Shown here piece by piece: positions 59,923 to 64,000 of a stretch of DNA of 64,000 bases (the first letter of the stretch is position 1; every line of letters begins with the position of its first letter). The DNA lies in the NCBI RefSeq assembly GCF_900111015.1, contig NZ_FOFS01000007.1:62001-126000 (forward strand), written 5' to 3'. A program made the position numbers and the translations under genes. Origin of the DNA: Solimonas aquatica (GTDB taxonomy: Bacteria > Pseudomonadota > Gammaproteobacteria > Nevskiales > Nevskiaceae). Below the pieces are notes generated by a model, which saw nothing but the letters and a program-made list of their open reading frames with translations, made no database searches and was not told the origin of the DNA.

Positions 59923-61259
59923 GCCGCGCCCAGCGGATGACGGATCAGATAGGCCGAGAGCAACAGCGCTGGCAGCGTCAGCGCGGCGGTGTAGAGAAAG
60001 AAATCGGCATAGCCCCAGGCGTCGACGATGCGCCCGGAAAAACCCGCCAGCAGCTTGCCCGGCAAGGGGAACAGCGAGCCGAACAGCGCGTACTGCGTGG
60101 CGGTGTAAGCGCTGTTGGTGAGGCCTGACAAGAAGGCGACGAAGGCGGTGCCGGCGATGCCGATGCCGATGTTGTCCACACTGATGGCAATGCCCAGATG
60201 CAGCAGCTCCGGTGCTGGCAGGCGCGCCAGCCAGGAGAAGAACAGATTGCCGCAGGCAATCACCGCCACACCGACGAACAAGGTGCGGGCGATGCCCAGG
60301 GCCGCCACCAGGCTGCCCGCGATCAGCACGCCGAGCATGGTCATGATGATGCCGTAGACCTTGGACATCGCCGCGATCTGCGTGAGCGTGTAGCCCTTGT
60401 CCAGATAGAAGGGATTGGCCATCACGCCCATCGCGTACTCGTGCATGCGGTATACGCCGATGAACAGCAGGATCAGCGCCGCCTTGCGCCAGCCATTGCG
60501 CGAGAAGAAATCCAGGAACGGACAGAGCAGCGCGCCGATCAGCCAGGCGGCGAGCTTGCGCAGCGACGCCGGCCAGTGTCGCGAGCGCTGCAGGAAATCC
60601 AGCACGCGCTGTTCCTGCGCGTGTGCGAAGTCGCCGATGCCGCGCTGCTGCTCGTTCATCAGCAGCACGGTGAGGATGCCCACGCCCGCCAGCAGCGCCA
60701 TGCACAGATAGCTCAAGGTCCAGCCGTGTTCGGCGGCAATCAGCAGTGCGCCGGCACCGGCCACGATCAGCGCGATGCGATAACCCAGCTGATACGCCGC
60801 CGCCAGCGCGCCCTGCTGCTCGCTCGGCGCGCATTCGATGCGATACGCATCCAGCGCGATGTCCTGCGTGGCGGAGGAGAAGGCCACCAGCACCGCCAGC
60901 AGCGCGGTGCGTTCCAGGTTCTGCGCCGGATCGTTGAAGGCCATCAGCGCCAGACCCGTGGCGATGCCGCATTGCGCCAGCAGCATCCAGCTGCGGCGCC
61001 GGCCCAGCCAGGTCGTGAGCAAGGGCAGCGGCAGACGATCCACCACCGGCGACCAGAACAGCTTCAGCGAATAGGTCAGGCCCACCCAGGAGAAATAGCC
61101 GATGGTGGCGCGCGACACGCCGGCCTGTGCGAGCCAGGCCGAGAGCGTGGTGAACACCAGCAGAAAGGGCAGGCCCGCCGAGAAGCCGAGAAACAGCAGG
61201 CCGCGCACGCGCGCATCGGCGTAGACGCGCGCCGCCTCGCGCCAGCGCTGCAGCGTCAC
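59910..61259 (-). CDS. ampG: AmpG-like MFS transporter (muropeptide permease)
   Basis: 449 aa, about twelve to fourteen helices. AmpG features: RGLLFLGFSAGLPFLLVFTT near the start, IGYFSWVGLTYSLKLFWSPV, DRLPLPLLTTWLGRRRSWML, and SSATQDIALDAYRIE. AmpG imports anhydro-muropeptides for cell-wall recycling and influences beta-lactamase induction. GTG start overlaps the xthA stop, so it is the second gene of an xthA-ampG pair. Confidence 0.9.
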   Translation of the reverse strand: MTLQRWREAARVYADARVRGLLFLGFSAGLPFLLVFTTLSAWLAQAGVSRATIGYFSWVGLTYSLKLFWSPVVDRLPLPLLTTWLGRRRSWMLLAQCGIATGLALMAFNDPAQNLERTALLAVLVAFSSATQDIALDAYRIECAPSEQQGALAAAYQLGYRIALIVAGAGALLIAAEHGWTLSYLCMALLAGVGILTVLLMNEQQRGIGDFAHAQEQRVLDFLQRSRHWPASLRKLAAWLIGALLCPFLDFFSRNGWRKAALILLFIGVYRMHEYAMGVMANPFYLDKGYTLTQIAAMSKVYGIIMTMLGVLIAGSLVAALGIARTLFVGVAVIACGNLFFSWLARLPAPELLHLGIAISVDNIGIGIAGTAFVAFLSGLTNSAYTATQYALFGSLFPLPGKLLAGFSGRIVDAWGYADFFLYTAALTLPALLLSAYLIRHPLGAAQRS

Positions 61260-62032
61260 AGGGCGTAATCCAGAATCAGCGGTGCGTGATCGGAGAAGCG
61301 CTGGTCCTTGTAGACGCTGGCGCTGCGCAGCGCCTCGCGCAGATTGGGCGTGATGATGTGGTAGTCGATGCGCCAGCCCACGTTCTTGGCCCAGGCCTGA
61401 CCGCGATTGCTCCACCAGGTGTAGGCCTCACCCTCGGCCTCGGGATGCAGCACGCGGTAGGCGTCCACCCAGCCCAATTCGTTGAACAAGGTGTCGAGCC
61501 AGGCGCGCTCATGCGGCAGAAAGCCGGAGTTCTTCTGATTGCCGCGCCAGTTTTTCAGATCGATGTTGCGATGTGCGATGTTCCAGTCGCCGACCACGAT
61601 GTACTGGCGCCCGGACTGGAGCCAGTCGCGCATCAGCGGCAGGAAGAACTGCAGGAAGCGATCCTTGCTGGCCTGGCGCTCGGGACCGGCCGAACCGGAA
61701 GGCAGATACAGCGAGACCACGGACAGCTTGCCGTAGCGCAGCTCCAGATAACGCCCCTCGTCATCGAACTCGCGCTCGCCGAGTTTGTCGAGCACCTGAT
61801 CAGGCTCTTTCTTCGCGAAGATGCCCACGCCGGCATAGCCCTTCTTCTGCGCATGATTGAAATGCGCATGCCAGCCCTTGGGCGAGAAGGTTTCGTCGCC
61901 TTCCAGATCGGAGAGCTGCGCCTTGATTTCCTGCAGGCAGAGGAAGTCGGCCTTCTGCGCGGGCAGCCAGTCGAACAGGCCCTTGCGTGCGGCGGAGCGG
62001 ATGCCGTTGGCATTGAGCGAAATGACTTTCAC
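61256..62032 (-). CDS. xthA: exodeoxyribonuclease III
   Basis: 258 aa AP endonuclease/3' exonuclease. EEP-fold motifs: ISLNANGIRSAARKG, LCLQEIKAQ (metal Glu), SLYLPSGS, VVGDWNIAHRNIDLKNWRGN, VDAYRVLHP, YTWWSNRGQAWAKNVGWRID and FSDHAPLILDY. Base-excision repair enzyme. It begins 69 bp from the divergent pyrE start, an arrangement common in proteobacteria. Confidence 0.96.
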   Translation of the reverse strand: MKVISLNANGIRSAARKGLFDWLPAQKADFLCLQEIKAQLSDLEGDETFSPKGWHAHFNHAQKKGYAGVGIFAKKEPDQVLDKLGEREFDDEGRYLELRYGKLSVVSLYLPSGSAGPERQASKDRFLQFFLPLMRDWLQSGRQYIVVGDWNIAHRNIDLKNWRGNQKNSGFLPHERAWLDTLFNELGWVDAYRVLHPEAEGEAYTWWSNRGQAWAKNVGWRIDYHIITPNLREALRSASVYKDQRFSDHAPLILDYAL

Positions 62033-62100
62033 GCGGGTGTCCTGTCGATGGGGCTGGATCAGGCCGTATCATAGCGGCCCGCCTTCGCCTTTCGACCGCC

Positions 62101-62739
62101 ATGCTCGACCATCAGACCGATTTTCTGCAGCTGGCCTTGCAGCACGAGGTGCTCAAGTTCGGGCAGTTCACGCTCAAGTCCGGGCGCCAGTCGCCGTACT
62201 TCTTCAACCTGGGAAAAATCGCCTCGGGCGCCGCGATGCGCCGGCTGGCGCAAGCCTATGCGCGCACGCTCAAGGCCGCGGGCATCGAATGCGACATGCT
62301 GTTCGGCCCGGCCTACAAGGGCATTCCGCTGGTCACCGCCGTGGCCTGCGCGCTGGCGGAGTGGGGCACGGACCTGCCCTTTGCCTACAACCGCAAGGAA
62401 GCCAAGGATCACGGCGAAGGCGGCACCCTGGTGGGTGCGCCGCCGCGCGGTCGCGTGGTGATCATCGACGATGTGCTCACCGCCGGCACCGCGCTGCGCG
62501 AGGCCGTGGCCATGCTCAAGAAAGCCGGCGCACAACCGGTGGCGGCGCTGATTGCGCTGGACCGTCAGGAGAAAGGGCCTTCGGGTCTGTCCGCCGTGCA
62601 GGAAATGGAGCGCGACTCGGGCGTGCGCGTGATTCCCATCGTCAGCGTGCGCGAGGTGCTGAGCTATCTCGCCGAAGGCCGCGTCGATGCGGCGACGCTG
62701 GAGGCGATTCGCGCTTATCAGGGGCAGTATTGCATTTGA
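62101..62739 (+). CDS. pyrE: orotate phosphoribosyltransferase
   Basis: 212 aa; makes orotidine 5'-phosphate in pyrimidine synthesis. KSGRQSPYFFNLGKI, FGPAYKGIPLV, FAYNRKEAKDHGEGG (catalytic loop) and the PRPP site RVVIIDDVLTAGTAL. Divergent from xthA. Confidence 0.97.
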   Translation: MLDHQTDFLQLALQHEVLKFGQFTLKSGRQSPYFFNLGKIASGAAMRRLAQAYARTLKAAGIECDMLFGPAYKGIPLVTAVACALAEWGTDLPFAYNRKEAKDHGEGGTLVGAPPRGRVVIIDDVLTAGTALREAVAMLKKAGAQPVAALIALDRQEKGPSGLSAVQEMERDSGVRVIPIVSVREVLSYLAEGRVDAATLEAIRAYQGQYCI

Positions 62740-62741
62740 GG

Positions 62742-62875
62742 GTTCCCCCTCTCCCCTGACCACTCTCCCGCGAGGGGAGAGGGGAATGGTTTCGTTTGAA
62801 TCTGAAGCCTTCAATCCGGCCGCGAAACTGAAGCCCCTCTCCCCTCGCGGGAGAGGGGTTGGGGAGAGGGGGCGC
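62742..62875. repeat. CCCTCTCCC hairpin repeats
   Basis: Several complementary blocks: CCCCTCTCCCCTG, TCTCCCGCGAGGGGAGAGGGG, and CCCCTCTCCCCTCGCGGGAG followed by GGGGTTGGGGAGAGGG. They can form two hairpins or one long one between pyrE and the end of argB, possibly also acting as terminator. Confidence 0.8.
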
Positions 62876-63827
<952 letters not shown>

Positions 63828-63836
63828 AGGAAAAGA

Positions 63837-64000
63837 TCAATGCCGGCCGGTGTGGCCGAAGCCGCCTTCGCCGCGCGCACTGGCGGCGAACTCGCTGACG
63901 ATCTGGAAATCGGCCTGCACCACCGGCACGAACACCAGCTGCGCGATGCGCTCGCCGGGATTGATGGTGAAGCTGGCCTGGCCACGATTCCAGCAGGACA
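63837..64000 (-). CDS. dut: dUTP diphosphatase, C-terminal part
   Basis: The last 53 or so codons of trimeric dUTPase: motif 4 region [19 protein letters not shown] and the C-terminal motif 5 [11 protein letters not shown]. It hydrolyses dUTP to dUMP. The 5' part lies beyond the window. It precedes argB in the same direction. Confidence 0.93.
   Translation of the reverse strand, partial: SCWNRGQASFTINPGERIAQLVFVPVVQADFQIVSEFAASARGEGGFGHTGRH

Overview
The window is a high-GC chromosome segment of a gammaproteobacterium. The housekeeping genes (dbpA, yaeQ, yggX-mutY, thiS/thiG, trmB, xthA, pyrE, argB, dut) and the many high-GC intergenic hairpin repeats fit a Xanthomonadales/Nevskiales-like lineage, but the exact taxon cannot be fixed from sequence alone.

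Left chromosomal part (1-25.7 kb). An ABC-2 exporter pair, a glutathione S-transferase, DbpA and YaeQ come first. Next is a carbohydrate block: a GH3 beta-glucosidase, divergent from a run of five genes whose ends overlap by 4 bp (a PF10091/GH144-like glucanase, a GH15 glucoamylase, an SbmA/YddA-type ABC protein with a weakened ATPase, a CocE-fold protein lacking its catalytic residues, and an EEP-fold hydrolase). Then follow a HupE-like membrane protein, a DUF3500 lipoprotein, a two-component system, an ohr/ohrR peroxide pair with matching operators, a FadL-type porin, a MAPEG protein, and a TetR-led cluster containing two tandem styrene-oxide-isomerase-like membrane proteins.

Integrated region (about 25.8-50.9 kb). 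A perfect 46-bp direct repeat at 28323-28368 matches the 3' part of an intact tRNA-Phe gene at 50822-50897. It delimits a 22.5-kb element carrying a tyrosine integrase, a B-family DNA polymerase with exonuclease and polymerase motifs, several small unknown genes and a degraded IS1595-type transposase end. The cargo looks like immunity or conflict systems: a 1453-aa NLR-like STAND ATPase with near-identical 46-aa TPR units; a two-gene unit made of a SIR2-like/P-loop protein and a small partner with a CCA-enzyme-like tail; and an XRE regulator divergent from a four-gene envelope operon (DUF1232, lipoprotein, GYF_2 membrane protein, LRAT-like). A 755-aa GTPase-like protein sits just left of the element between two att-like sequences, which suggests an older or tandem insertion. 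Polymerase plus integrase plus tRNA att sites resembles pipolins; this is the most interesting hypothesis in the window.

Right chromosomal part (50.9-64 kb). yggX-mutY-asmA, thiS, tRNA-Gly(CCC), thiG, a PaiB-like flavin protein, trmB, a phosphoribulokinase, an aldo/keto reductase, an AmpG-like transporter with xthA, pyrE, argB and the end of dut, separated by hairpin-forming dispersed repeats.
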